64,000 bases of DNA, taken from assembly GCA_049323755.1 (NCBI GenBank), contig JBMOPE010000009.1:258156-322155 (forward strand), written 5' to 3'. How positions within the stretch are numbered: position 1 is the stretch's first letter; every line of letters starts with the position of its first letter. The stretch comes from BRHc4a sp049323755. GTDB lineage: Bacteria; Bacillota; Desulfotomaculia; Desulfotomaculales; Desulfocucumaceae. The position numbers were made by a program, and so were the translations under genes. Shown here piece by piece: positions 1 through 8,412 of the stretch. The notes under the pieces are model-generated. The model searched no databases, was not told the DNA's origin, and saw only the letters and a list, made by a program, of their open reading frames with translations.

Positions 1-978
1 CAGGTAGCGTAATACAATACCTGTAAATGCCAACAGGAAGCCTGTCCAGACATAAGGAACTCCCCGGTCCCTTTTTACCTGTAGCCCGGTAATGGCCTGA
101 TATCCGGAAAAGAGAAAGGTAAGCCCCCCCTGAGAAACAGATTCCCCTGGAGACAGCGCCTTTCCACCTAGGTATTCGGTGCCGTTGTATATTTGGCAGG
201 CAACCTTTGGGTTGCGGGGATTAGAACTGAGTGTTACAGGTTGTCCCTTCTCTTCTGAATAATCCGGGAAAAACCTGACCTTCATCATCAATAAGGGATC
301 TGCACTAATTTGATACACGTCACCGTGCCTTAAAACTACTTTTTCTTTTCTCTGGTTACCGGCTATCTCGCCTTCAATTAACCAGCCAAAACTGGTTTGA
401 TATACCTTCGCGCCGCCAAATTTTAGAGGATGGTTTACCGATATTTCTTTTTCTTTTTGCGGGACGCCGCTTTTAATAACCTGAACCGTGCTCCTGTACT
501 GCCTGGGCAAATTGTTTTCAAAATACTCTATGGTAAAATCCTTTATAAACAAATCAAAGGGGAATCCCTGTAGGGATAATTGCTTCAGCTCTCCTTCCCT
601 GGCCTCAAAATAATGTCCATGCTTATCAAAAGAACTGACAGCACTGCCAATCAATACTAAAACCAACCCCGTATGAAGTACGACCGAGCCGCTTTTTCGC
701 CAGGACGGTCTCTTCGCCAGTGCCTTCATACGTTGCATTATACATACGGTTAGATTTAGCCCCAAAAGAAAACCCATCATTACAAACCACGGAGCGGAAA
801 ACACCTGATTGAGCCCCAGGGCCGTGATAATACCTCCTCTTATCAGTCCGTATTCTCTTTCATAGAAAAGAGGGGGTGCTCCCTGTGGAATAATGCTTCC
901 GGCAAAGCTGGCAAGGCTAATTATTATGAATAGCGTCAGACTCAACCGCATCGAGGTAAAGCACTTCCAAATCCACAT
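1..978 (-). CDS. resB: ResB-like cytochrome c biogenesis protein, partial
   Basis: The reading frame is open across the whole left end of the window, so the C-terminus is missing and about 326 residues are visible. I recognise a ResB/Ccs1 membrane protein of cytochrome c maturation system II, which with ResC delivers haem to apocytochromes outside the membrane. Hydrophobic segments occur near residues 9-25, 50-70 and 85-100, followed by a long soluble domain (about 110-300) and a last segment starting near 310, the usual ResB layout. I chose ATG 978 because GGAGAGA lies 7 nt upstream; an in-frame ATG at 993 has no ribosome site and is closely preceded by a stop. Its upstream neighbour is a lipoprotein with a CxxxCH motif, which may be one of its substrates (inference). 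A ResC partner would be expected beyond the left edge. Confidence 0.8.
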   Translation of the reverse strand, partial: MWIWKCFTSMRLSLTLFIIISLASFAGSIIPQGAPPLFYEREYGLIRGGIITALGLNQVFSAPWFVMMGFLLGLNLTVCIMQRMKALAKRPSWRKSGSVVLHTGLVLVLIGSAVSSFDKHGHYFEAREGELKQLSLQGFPFDLFIKDFTIEYFENNLPRQYRSTVQVIKSGVPQKEKEISVNHPLKFGGAKVYQTSFGWLIEGEIAGNQRKEKVVLRHGDVYQISADPLLMMKVRFFPDYSEEKGQPVTLSSNPRNPKVACQIYNGTEYLGGKALSPGESVSQGGLTFLFSGYQAITGLQVKRDRGVPYVWTGFLLAFTGIVLRYL

Positions 979-1071
979 CTGTAATCTCTCCATAGATTGA
1001 GGATACTAATGGGTACAAATCTATTATTATCCAATAAATTAAAATTTATTGCTATTGAAGTTAAATAAATA

Positions 1072-1093
1072 ACAGCTCCCGTACAGGAGCTGT
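1072..1093 (-). terminator. intrinsic terminator after the haem-binding lipoprotein
   Basis: An 8-bp perfect stem (ACAGCTCC / GGAGCTGT) with a 6-nt loop is followed on the minus strand by a T-rich tail. It lies between the lipoprotein gene and resB, so resB probably has its own promoter or depends on read-through. Confidence 0.6.
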
Positions 1094-1142
1094 CGCTGTT
1101 ATTCTTTAGGCCGGTCTATATCTCCGGAAGGTAGCTGCCCTG

Positions 1143-2249
1143 CTATTTGGCAAATGTCAAGCGGTTAACACCACTTTGATAAGCATGGCCGATCTGACTA
1201 TTATCAAAGCCGGCAACGGCGAAATAGTATTCCTTTCCAAGATCGTCAAACTGGATATCCTTGTTTGACTGGGTTTTTAGCGGCCTTTGTATTTCCAGTG
1301 TCCACGTACCATCGGCATAGTTCCCTTTGGCTTTAATGTCAGCCGGGTCACCTGTAATCTGGTAGGCTATGTTTCCGACAATAAAGTCGCCCTCTTTCAT
1401 GTTGGCCACCATCGCAGGATCAAAGGGCTTTGTCTTATCCAGTCCGTCCACAATAACATACGGGTTTCCGTTGGCAGGCGGTCCGTCATGTACCAGCTTG
1501 GGCTGCTTTTTATCCTCGGACTCGTTGGGGGTATACTCCTTTTGACCGGGGTCGGCATGACGTCCTGCACCCTTTTTATCTTTAGGATCGAACGGTGCAT
1601 TGTCCATATACTGGTCGTGCATTAAACCAGGCTTGTCCGGACCGAAAAGAGAGTTTTGCCTGGTCAGCTTCCAGTGCCACATATCCAGAATTTCATTGTC
1701 GGCATTGGTCCAGTGCTTGATAAACTTTTTACCGGTTTTTTCATCCGTTACATCTGTAACGTGGCAAACTACCGAGCAGCCTTTACTATTAAAATCGGCT
1801 ACGGAATTATTGATGTTCCAGAGAACGGCCAATTTGTCCTCATAAAACTCGTTGGGGTCCTTTTTAACCAGGTTGGCTCCCTCTTTGATCCAGGGTGTTC
1901 TGGCAATGCTGTTGGTCGGGTCAGCCCACTTCAGCTGCATGTAAAAATTCTGATCATCATACATGGCCTTAGCGGCAATAGTAGTCTTTCCGTTAACATA
2001 CTTACCGCCTGTATTGTTTTGCAATACTCCAGCGTTTGCCACCTGTACTTGAATTTCCTTGGCAGCGTCCCAGGCGGCTTCTGCTTTCCCGTCAATAACA
2101 GGAGCCTGAGCAGTTTTAACTGCTGCAAGTGTAGCGGCTGGAGCAGCTTTAGCCTTATCCTTGTCTTCTTCTTTTGCCTGCCTCGCTGCGCAGCCTGCAG
2201 TCATTAGAGCAATAACCATGATTGCCAGTAGTATTCTGGTAAATTTCAT
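1143..2249 (-). CDS. lipoprotein with ethylbenzene-dehydrogenase-like haem-binding domain
   Basis: This is a 368-residue exported lipoprotein. The N-terminus is a signal peptide ending in the lipobox LMTAGC, so Cys is lipidated outside the membrane. The mature part, after an Ala/Lys-rich linker, resembles the beta-sandwich haem-binding domain of the ethylbenzene dehydrogenase gamma-subunit / cytochrome c-552-like family (VDGKAEAAWDAA start, repeated W and aromatic positions). Near residue 155 it has GCSVVCH, a CxxxCH motif that could carry covalent haem with non-standard spacing. The start is the second ATG (2249), 7 nt after GGAGG; the ATG at 2255 is only 1 nt from it. The adjacent ResB fits a c-type haem role. 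Electron partner and substrate cannot be told from sequence. Confidence 0.7.
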   Translation of the reverse strand: MKFTRILLAIMVIALMTAGCAARQAKEEDKDKAKAAPAATLAAVKTAQAPVIDGKAEAAWDAAKEIQVQVANAGVLQNNTGGKYVNGKTTIAAKAMYDDQNFYMQLKWADPTNSIARTPWIKEGANLVKKDPNEFYEDKLAVLWNINNSVADFNSKGCSVVCHVTDVTDEKTGKKFIKHWTNADNEILDMWHWKLTRQNSLFGPDKPGLMHDQYMDNAPFDPKDKKGAGRHADPGQKEYTPNESEDKKQPKLVHDGPPANGNPYVIVDGLDKTKPFDPAMVANMKEGDFIVGNIAYQITGDPADIKAKGNYADGTWTLEIQRPLKTQSNKDIQFDDLGKEYYFAVAGFDNSQIGHAYQSGVNRLTFAK

Positions 2250-2380
2250 AAGCATACCTCCTTGTTCTTTTATTATTTTTCTTAAAACTACAGGTTTATA
2301 CTATAGAATATTTACCATATAAATACTCCGGCAAATGCCAGGAGAAAATGACCGCTTCATCCAGCGATTAATATAAACAA

Positions 2381-2416
2381 CAAGGGATTCTCACTTCACA
2401 TAGTGAAAATCCCTTG
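2381..2416 (-). terminator. terminator hairpin of the CAAGGG...CCCTTG family
   Basis: A near-perfect stem, CAAGGGATTCTCACT paired with AGTGAAAATCCCTTG, lies 42 nt after the end of fixX. It belongs to the same hairpin family as the one downstream of tRNA-Ser(CGA) at 34.15 kb, but no tRNA fragment accompanies it. It probably ends the fix/etf operon. Confidence 0.65.
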
Positions 2417-2457
2417 TCTTTCATTAAACACGCACCGCAAAAATGTTTATTTAGATG

Positions 2458-2778
2458 CTAAGCCAGCCTGAACTGAACACCATATCCTCCCCGGGGATAG
2501 CGCCAGAGAATGTTCCTATTTGGGCAGGCAATTCTGCAGGCTCCGCATTCCAGGCATCCTTCAAAGCCCACGGTGATCCTCCGGTCCCTAAACTGGTAAA
2601 CCCCTGCCGGGCAAAATACCGTACAATCCTTTCCGGGGCACTTTTCAAGACAGATGGATTGGTCCGCAATAACCAGATGGGATTCTCCATCCGGCTTCCA
2701 GCGGTTAAGGTATAATTTGTCATCAATATTTACCTTGATGTTAATATCTTTTAACCTTTTTTCCAGTTTATTCTTCAT
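2458..2778 (-). CDS. fixX: FixX-type ferredoxin-like protein
   Basis: This 106-residue iron-sulfur protein is the last gene of the fix/etf operon. The C-terminal half carries the ferredoxin pattern CLECGACRIACP (near residues 75-86), plus upstream cysteines in CLEKCPGKDCTVFCP, the usual FixX arrangement. FixX passes electrons between the EtfAB flavoprotein, the FixC/ETF-QO flavoprotein and the quinone or ferredoxin pool at the membrane. Its ATG overlaps the fixC stop by one base (TAATG), so translation is coupled. Length is normal for FixX (about 95-105 residues). Family assignment is firm; the direction of electron flow is not readable from sequence. Confidence 0.88.
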   Translation of the reverse strand: MKNKLEKRLKDINIKVNIDDKLYLNRWKPDGESHLVIADQSICLEKCPGKDCTVFCPAGVYQFRDRRITVGFEGCLECGACRIACPNRNILWRYPRGGYGVQFRLA

Positions 2779-4073
2779 TATTTCACCGCTTTCCAGGCTT
2801 TGTAAATATCCAGGCCAAAGGAAATAAGGGATTTGCCACCCATAATTTCTTTAATAGCTAATTTCTCTTTAACCCTTTTACTGTTCCCGTCCACCGTCAG
2901 CATTTCACGCATAACCTGGTTGGCAGCCGGTATATACCGGTTAAAGTACACGGGCTCCGTTTCAAATAGGTGGGCGGCGTCTTTATATTGCTTCAAATCT
3001 TCAATAACAAAGCTTTTTTGTAATCTTTCCGGGTAGGAGGAGAGCCCCCTGGCGGAAAAATCACCGATACTGTGGGCACGGATAATTGCATTTGCCGCCA
3101 GACAGCCGGAAGTCATGGCCAGATTACTGCCTTCCCGGTGAAAGCCGTTAACCAGCTGAGCCGCGTCTCCCACCACCACCACTCCGTCACCCGCCAGCTT
3201 GGGAATGGAATGATAGCCTCCCTCAGGAATTAGATGAGCATAGTATTCCACCGGCTCCCCGTTCCTTATCAGTGGCCGTACCATAGGGTGGCTTTTTAGA
3301 TATTCCAGCAGTTCATAAGGGCGTATCCCGGCCCGGGAAAGCTGGGACAGCAGCGCCCCCACACCGATGGAAATATGCTCTTTGTTTGTATAAATAAAGG
3401 CTGTGCCCAGCATGCCCAGGGTACCTTCCCCAAAAATCTCGATGGTGGCGCCCATGCCCGGTTCGAGATTAAACCTTTCTTCTATCACCCCGCCGGGCAG
3501 TTTAAGTTCCTCCATCACCGCCAGGGCCACCTCCCGGGTTTCCCATTCCTTGTGAAAGCCGAGATCTCTTGCTAAAAGGGAATTGACCCCATCTGCCAGC
3601 ACCACCACATTGGCGTAGAGTTCCCCATCGGGCCGGCCGGTGCGCACACCTACCACCCGGCCATTTTCCTCTATGCAGGAATCAACCACCGTTTGGTTTA
3701 TTATCACTGCCCCGGCCTCAGTGCACTTGCGGGCAAACCACTGATCAAACTGCCCCCTGAAGACGGTAAAACAATTATAATTCTCTCCGGCCCACTGCTG
3801 GTCCTTATATCCCAGGGTTACCCCGGAGTGTTCGTCCAAAAGCCATAACCTCTGTTCCACCACAGGCCTTTGCAGAGGGGCCTCCTTCCAGAATTCCGGG
3901 ATTAGCTCCTCGGTCATGGCGCTGTACAGCACCCCTCCCATGACATTTTTGGCCCCGGGGTGGTCCCCCCTCTCGATGACTACAACAGACAGGCCCTCTT
4001 TGGCCATTTTATAAGCGGCGGACAATCCTCCTACCCCTGCTCCCACTACTATGGCATCAAATTTTTCAGGCAC
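2778..4073 (-). CDS. fixC: FixC / ETF-quinone oxidoreductase-like FAD protein
   Basis: A 431-residue FAD-dependent oxidoreductase of the FixC / ETF:quinone oxidoreductase family. The N-terminus has the Rossmann FAD motif GAGVGGLSAAYKMAKEG (residues 12-28) followed by the acidic end of strand 2 (VIERG). The second FAD motif, VVVGDAAQLVNGFHREGSN, is near residue 300. The protein takes electrons from the EtfAB heterodimer and, with FixX, hands them to quinone. In bifurcating EtfABCX complexes one branch goes to ferredoxin or flavodoxin and the other to quinone. It overlaps the preceding etfA gene by 8 bp, showing a tight operon. Only FixC plus the small FixX is needed to complete the quinone-reducing arm. 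Confidence 0.9.
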   Translation of the reverse strand: MPEKFDAIVVGAGVGGLSAAYKMAKEGLSVVVIERGDHPGAKNVMGGVLYSAMTEELIPEFWKEAPLQRPVVEQRLWLLDEHSGVTLGYKDQQWAGENYNCFTVFRGQFDQWFARKCTEAGAVIINQTVVDSCIEENGRVVGVRTGRPDGELYANVVVLADGVNSLLARDLGFHKEWETREVALAVMEELKLPGGVIEERFNLEPGMGATIEIFGEGTLGMLGTAFIYTNKEHISIGVGALLSQLSRAGIRPYELLEYLKSHPMVRPLIRNGEPVEYYAHLIPEGGYHSIPKLAGDGVVVVGDAAQLVNGFHREGSNLAMTSGCLAANAIIRAHSIGDFSARGLSSYPERLQKSFVIEDLKQYKDAAHLFETEPVYFNRYIPAANQVMREMLTVDGNSKRVKEKLAIKEIMGGKSLISFGLDIYKAWKAVK

Positions 4074-5382
4074 AGCTGATCCCCTCCTGTCTTCCGGTTC
4101 CGGTATGGAGACCTTTTTTCTTTTTCAGCAATTCTCTTAAAGGATCTATCAAAAGGGGCACAATTTTAAAGGCGTCCCCCACTATACCAAATGTGCATTC
4201 ATTAAAGATTGGAGCTTCTGGATCGCTGTTGACAGCAATAATAATGTCCGATCCCCTTATTCCGACAAGGTGCTGTATAGCTCCCGAAATCCCCAGGGCA
4301 AAATATATTTTTGGCGCCACCGTGATGCCGGTCTGCCCCACCTGATATTTTTGCTCTATCCAGCCGGCCTCAACAGCTGCCCGGGAGGCCCCCACCTGTG
4401 CGCCAATGGCCTCTGCCAGGCCGAAGCAGATTTTTTGAAAGCCTGCCCGGTCACCCAGGCCTCGGCCACCGGACACAATAATTTCCGCATCCTGAAGATT
4501 AACCTGGTCACCCTGGGCCCTGATTATTTCCAAAACACTGGTTAACCTGTCGGATTCAAAAATTTTTATTTCCGGCCTCACCAGGACGCCCTGCCGGCCG
4601 GCCACCGGTTTTACCATACGCATTACTCTGGGGCGGACGGTGGCCATTTGAGGCCTGTGCTTTTTGCACACAATAGTGGCCATTATATTGCCGCCAAAGG
4701 CCGGCCGGGTAGCCAGCAGCAGCCGCTCACGGGAATCAATGTCCAGTCCGGTGCAGTCCGCCGTCAGGCCGGTCTCCAGTTCCGTGGCCACTGCCCCGGC
4801 CAAATCCCGGCCAGTGTTGGTAGCGCCTATTAATAATATCTCCGGCTTATACTTCCTGACCAGACTTACAATAGTCCGGGTGTAGGTTGCCGTCCTGTAA
4901 TGCTTCAAATCCGGATCATCCACGACATAAGCCCTGTCAGCCCCGTATTCATAAACCTTCCCGGCCAAATGGCAGATACTGTCCCCCGGGATTACACAGG
5001 CCAGCTCCACGCCCAGCTTGTCCGCCAGCTGCCTTCCGGCACCCAGCAACTCAAGAGAAACTGCGGCAATTTGCCCTTCCCTCTGCTCTATAAATACCCA
5101 TACCCCCTGATAACCTTCCGGGGACCCGGGTTCTTTATCCACTTTTTTCACAGGCCTATCTACTTCCGCACCAGGCGGATTGCTTCCCTCCCCGGCTGGC
5201 CTGGCTGCGGCAGGCAGCACCAGGACACCTACCGGGCAGGAATCCACACACTGCCCGCACTCCGTGCATTTTTCCCCGATAACCCTGCACATACCTTGAT
5301 CGTCTATATAAAGGGCCCCGTAGGGGCATGTTTCTATGCATGCCTGGCAGCCTATGCAGCCAGGTGATACTTTTACCGCCAC
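4066..5382 (-). CDS. etfA: electron transfer flavoprotein alpha subunit with N-terminal ferredoxin domain
   Basis: A 438-residue EtfA/FixB protein. Residues 9-60 hold a two-cluster ferredoxin domain (CIGCQACIETCP and CTECGQCVDSCP), absent from classical EtfA but seen in many anaerobes. After a Gly/Pro-rich linker (about 61-90) comes the EtfA N-terminal domain, then the C-terminal FAD-binding domain with VSGGRGLGD (near residue 305) and QVGQTGITVAPKIYFA (near 350). EtfA pairs with EtfB to form the flavoprotein that takes electrons from acyl-CoA or other dehydrogenases and feeds FixCX. The fused ferredoxin could link the flavin to a low-potential partner (inference). The gap to etfB is 2 nt. 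Confidence 0.92.
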   Translation of the reverse strand: MAVKVSPGCIGCQACIETCPYGALYIDDQGMCRVIGEKCTECGQCVDSCPVGVLVLPAAARPAGEGSNPPGAEVDRPVKKVDKEPGSPEGYQGVWVFIEQREGQIAAVSLELLGAGRQLADKLGVELACVIPGDSICHLAGKVYEYGADRAYVVDDPDLKHYRTATYTRTIVSLVRKYKPEILLIGATNTGRDLAGAVATELETGLTADCTGLDIDSRERLLLATRPAFGGNIMATIVCKKHRPQMATVRPRVMRMVKPVAGRQGVLVRPEIKIFESDRLTSVLEIIRAQGDQVNLQDAEIIVSGGRGLGDRAGFQKICFGLAEAIGAQVGASRAAVEAGWIEQKYQVGQTGITVAPKIYFALGISGAIQHLVGIRGSDIIIAVNSDPEAPIFNECTFGIVGDAFKIVPLLIDPLRELLKKKKGLHTGTGRQEGISCA

Positions 5383-5384
5383 TC

Positions 5385-6206
5385 TTATCTCCCCTCTTCA
5401 TCAGTTAATTCGGACATTTTTTTTGTCAGCATATCCAATAACTGGCTTGCCATGCTGTGATCGTCCCCTTTGAGAATAACTCCCTGATTTCGCCGGGAAG
5501 GAGAAAATATCTTCACCACCGCCGTGGGAGATCCCTTAAGCCCCATCATGGATGGTTCCACATCCAGGTCCGCAGCCTGAAGGACTCCGGCCTGATAGCG
5601 GGCGGCCCGCAGCATATAGGGCAGAGGCGAGTATCTCAATTGGTTAATTTCCTTCTCCACCGTGATAAGGCAGGGCATTTTGGACATTATTATCTCGTAA
5701 CCTTCATCCATCCTGCGACGGACCGTTACCTCCCCTTTATCCGGATCAAGGGCCACCACCTTATCTACATATGTCAGCTGCGGAATGTTCAATCTACCGG
5801 CAATGCCCGGCCCCACCTGGGCAGTGTCTCCGTCAATTGCCTGCTTACCGCAGAAAATAAGATCGACAGGCTCATCCCGGCATATTTTTTTAATTCCCTG
5901 GGCCAGAATATAACTTGTTGCCAGGGTATCGGACCCGGCAAAGGCCCTGTCACTCAACAAATACCCTTCATCGGCCCCCAGGGCGATACATTCTTTTATA
6001 ACCTCGGCCGCGCCGGGGGGCCCCATTGAAACCACAGTAACCTTTCCGCCATACTGATCCCTGATCCGGACAGCCTCTTCCACTGCATGGCTGTCATAAG
6101 GATTTGTAATAGCCGGGGCATTGGAACGGTCAAGTGTATTGGTTTCAGGATCAATCCTGACCTCTGTGGTATCGGGCACCTGTTTTACGCAAACTACAAT
6201 GTTCAA
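5385..6206 (-). CDS. etfB: electron transfer flavoprotein beta subunit
   Basis: EtfB/FixA, first gene of the etfB-etfA-fixC-fixX operon. The start is decided by the ribosome site: GGAGGAG lies 8 nt before TTG 6206, giving a 273-residue protein beginning with NIVVCVKQVPDTTEV, the standard EtfB N-terminus. The longer frame up to 6290 adds residues that match nothing. Family signatures include VVSMGPPGA and FCGKQAIDGDTAQVGPGIA (near residue 120), the adenine nucleotide-binding loop, where bifurcating EtfB binds a second FAD. The protein forms a heterodimer with EtfA. Whether this complex bifurcates cannot be decided without structure modelling, although the FixCX context favours an EtfABCX-type complex. 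Confidence 0.92.
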   Translation of the reverse strand: MNIVVCVKQVPDTTEVRIDPETNTLDRSNAPAITNPYDSHAVEEAVRIRDQYGGKVTVVSMGPPGAAEVIKECIALGADEGYLLSDRAFAGSDTLATSYILAQGIKKICRDEPVDLIFCGKQAIDGDTAQVGPGIAGRLNIPQLTYVDKVVALDPDKGEVTVRRRMDEGYEIIMSKMPCLITVEKEINQLRYSPLPYMLRAARYQAGVLQAADLDVEPSMMGLKGSPTAVVKIFSPSRRNQGVILKGDDHSMASQLLDMLTKKMSELTDEEGR

Positions 6207-6373
6207 TAGACCCACTCCTCCAAGCAGCATGTTGAAATATATATTAACTGACAAATGTAAACAATACTCTACATCATGTAAGTATATCAACTATAGGGTA
6301 TCTATGATATAAGATAGTTTTCACTTGATTGCCACCAATTTACTATAATGCTGATATCCGGGCACATTTGAAA

Positions 6374-6395
6374 GCCCGGGCAGCAATGCCCGGGC
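6374..6395 (-). terminator. terminator hairpin after the small YdhR-like gene
   Basis: A perfect 8-bp GC stem (GCCCGGGC, repeated as its own complement around AGCAAT) lies about 80 nt beyond the stop of the 6478-6948 gene. The T tail is short, so efficiency is uncertain. Confidence 0.45.
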
Positions 6396-6477
6396 CATCA
6401 TCCTTTCTCTCCTTTTGTATTTTTTGTACTATCTCAGTTCATTGAGTTCAACCACGACCAAAAAAAATTATCGGCTT

Positions 6478-6948
6478 TCATTTTATCCCCAGCTTATCCC
6501 ATTCATCTTTGGTAAAGATTTTATAAGAGACCGACCCGGGAACAGACCGTCCTGTCATGAACCTCATGGCAATTGAGTTGGCATAGTTTTGTGCGTCCTG
6601 GCCCGAGTCCCATTCATAAATGCCCTGAAAATCGCCTGTTTTTTCATCAATCATCCACAACTTTGACCTGAATCCCGGCAGTCCTACAAAGAGAGGTATC
6701 GGTATGAGAGAGAACAGCTTATTCTTCTCAGGAGACATATTAGCTACATGGAACCTCACCCGAAAAACGGCTTCAGGGTTTTCAGGCTGGTTATTGCCCG
6801 GATCAACGACCACCTCTCTGAAGATAACGAATTTCCGGCCGTCTTCCATAGTTAGCGCATGGCCGACACGTCCCTTAGGAAAATGCAGGCGGCCTTTCAG
6901 TAAGTTTACGTGGGTTTTCAGAAAAGAATAGGCTGGATTAAGGCTCAT
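6478..6948 (-). CDS. conserved protein, possibly YdhR-like dimeric alpha/beta-barrel
   Basis: A 156-residue soluble protein with no signal peptide or membrane segment. I do not recognise it firmly. The C-terminal third (IYEWDSGQDAQNYANSIAM, then a VPGSVSYKIF end) looks like the ferredoxin-like barrel of YdhR-type proteins, in which small monooxygenase-like domains dimerise. A preceding stretch with MIDEKTGDFQGIYEW resembles the same fold's core strands. It lies immediately downstream of a TetR regulator on the same strand with a 73-nt gap, so the two may be co-transcribed and the regulator may control it. No catalytic residues can be assigned. ATG 6948 has a modest AGGGAGGA-type site upstream. 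Confidence 0.5.
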   Translation of the reverse strand: MSLNPAYSFLKTHVNLLKGRLHFPKGRVGHALTMEDGRKFVIFREVVVDPGNNQPENPEAVFRVRFHVANMSPEKNKLFSLIPIPLFVGLPGFRSKLWMIDEKTGDFQGIYEWDSGQDAQNYANSIAMRFMTGRSVPGSVSYKIFTKDEWDKLGIK

Positions 6949-7021
6949 TTTTAAATCCTCCCTTTAATTAACCTTATTATACTCACCCAGCTGAGCCGGT
7001 ATAGCGACGGCTTAAAAAAGC

Positions 7022-7591
7022 TTAATTCTTTATGCCCTTGATCAGAAAGTTGAAGGCAAGCCTTAGTTTGTCTGCCAGTTCAGCGCCCTTTGTCCCGGTT
7101 TTGATAAAATGCAGGATCAGGGCTTGTAAAATCTCGAAAAAAAACTCCGGCTTTGCATCACTTCTTAAAACGCCTTTATCAATGCCGGTCTTTAAAAAAG
7201 TAATAATTCTTATTGTCATCTCATCCTGGTGCGCCCTTACCCGCTTTTCGATAGAGGGGTATTCCAAAAATATTTCCTGCATGGAGCCTGTGTAAAGGCT
7301 ATTTAACAGTGTCGGGAATTCACTGGTAATTTTTTCCAGGGCGATAATGTAATCCCTTTCCTGATTAATGATTTCCACCATCCTGGTTTGCACGCTCCGG
7401 ATATAACCGATAATGACCCTTTCAATAAGCTCTTCCTTAGAATTGATTATTTTGTAAAGCGTGTTTTTGGCTAAACCAACATCAGCAGCCAACTGATCCA
7501 TGCTCCAACCCCTGATACCCCGGTCAAAAATTATTTCAGCCGTCCGCTCCAGAATCCTTTGCTCAATTTGTTTATCATTGGCTTTCACCAT
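7022..7591 (-). CDS. TetR/AcrR family transcriptional regulator
   Basis: A 189-residue one-component repressor-type protein. Residues 9-55 form the TetR helix-turn-helix (ILERTAEIIFDRG followed by DQLAADVGLAKNTLYKIINS), while the rest is an all-helical ligand and dimerisation domain with no recognisable ligand signature. It stands just upstream of the small YdhR-like gene, its likely target together with itself. The AT-rich stretch after 7591 contains no gene and may hold the promoter, but I could not pick a convincing operator palindrome. Confidence 0.85.
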   Translation of the reverse strand: MVKANDKQIEQRILERTAEIIFDRGIRGWSMDQLAADVGLAKNTLYKIINSKEELIERVIIGYIRSVQTRMVEIINQERDYIIALEKITSEFPTLLNSLYTGSMQEIFLEYPSIEKRVRAHQDEMTIRIITFLKTGIDKGVLRSDAKPEFFFEILQALILHFIKTGTKGAELADKLRLAFNFLIKGIKN

Positions 7592-7701
7592 ATCACCTCT
7601 TTATACCAAGATAGTCCCTTCAGTATAATTTGTCAACCGATCTAAAAATTTTTTTCTGCTTTTTGCCAACAAGTCCCTGTGCCGGTTGTTGAATAAACCA
7701 A

Positions 7702-7737
7702 CAAGGGCTTCTCACCTATAATAGTGAGAAGCCCTTG
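7702..7737 (-). terminator. terminator hairpin of the CAAGGG...CCCTTG family
   Basis: A near-perfect stem (CAAGGGCTTCTCAC paired with GTGAGAAGCCCTTG) lies 25 nt beyond the last gene of the amino acid transporter. It is almost identical to the hairpin below tRNA-Ser(CGA) at 34.15 kb, including the flanking AAACCAA, yet no tRNA remnant is present here. Confidence 0.7.
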
Positions 7738-7761
7738 TCTTTTATCATATAGCCCATATTC

Positions 7762-8412
7762 TCACATGCCCTGGTGGATCATTTTGCGCTGCTGATTGCG
7801 CGCCAGCACGGACAACGAATAATTGATCACGAAATAAGTCATGGCAATCATGGTAAACAGGGCGAAAACCTGTTGTGTCGTACCATACTGCCCCATAATA
7901 ATCATGCCCTTACCGGTAAGCTCTTCCGTGCCTACAGCCCATACAAAAGATGTGTCCTTAACCACAGTGATATACTGTGATACCATTGGCGGTATCATGT
8001 TACGCAGCGCCTGGGGTAAAACAATGTACAGCATTGTTTGAAAATAGTTGAAGCCCTGTGACCTGGCTGCCTCCCACTGTCCCGGGTGAATTGAGTTAAG
8101 ACCCCCGCGCACAATTTCCGCCATAACTGCCGAAGTAAAGACTGTAATAGCCAAAATGCCGGAATTAATAGGCGGCAGGGGAGTCATAAACCGAAAGGCC
8201 AGGATAAATAAAAGCATTGGTGTATTGCGGACGGTCTCAATATACAGGGCAGCCAGCCGGCTCAGGAGCGGATTCTTGGAATACCGCGCCACCCCAAGCA
8301 CTGTGCCAAATAAGGTGCTTAACAAAATGGACATGACGGCAATATAAAGGGTGGTTAACAGCCCCTGACCCAAAAATGTGATAATCTCCAATTTAAAAAG
8401 CTCCTGGATCAT
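7762..8412 (-). CDS. polar amino acid ABC transporter permease (GluD-like)
   Basis: A 216-residue inner-membrane permease of the histidine/glutamine/glutamate ABC importer family, last gene of the transporter operon. About five hydrophobic segments are visible. The ATPase-docking EAA loop reads AARSQGFNYFQTMLYIVLPQA (near residues 133-153), with the conserved glycine. It overlaps the upstream permease gene by 4 bp. The two different permeases form the heterodimeric channel. The gene order (ATPase, binding protein, permease, permease) equals that of the glutamate system gluABCD of Corynebacterium, so glutamate or glutamine is the likeliest substrate (inference). Confidence 0.88.
   Translation of the reverse strand: MIQELFKLEIITFLGQGLLTTLYIAVMSILLSTLFGTVLGVARYSKNPLLSRLAALYIETVRNTPMLLFILAFRFMTPLPPINSGILAITVFTSAVMAEIVRGGLNSIHPGQWEAARSQGFNYFQTMLYIVLPQALRNMIPPMVSQYITVVKDTSFVWAVGTEELTGKGMIIMGQYGTTQQVFALFTMIAMTYFVINYSLSVLARNQQRKMIHQGM

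Noticed and set aside
1656..2207. 183-residue open frame opposite the lipoprotein gene
   Set aside because: Shadow frame with no ribosome site; the minus-strand gene has signal peptide, lipobox and a good start.
6290..6470. Regulatory RNA upstream of etfB
   Set aside because: AT-rich with one hairpin that is better explained as the terminator of the neighbouring gene.
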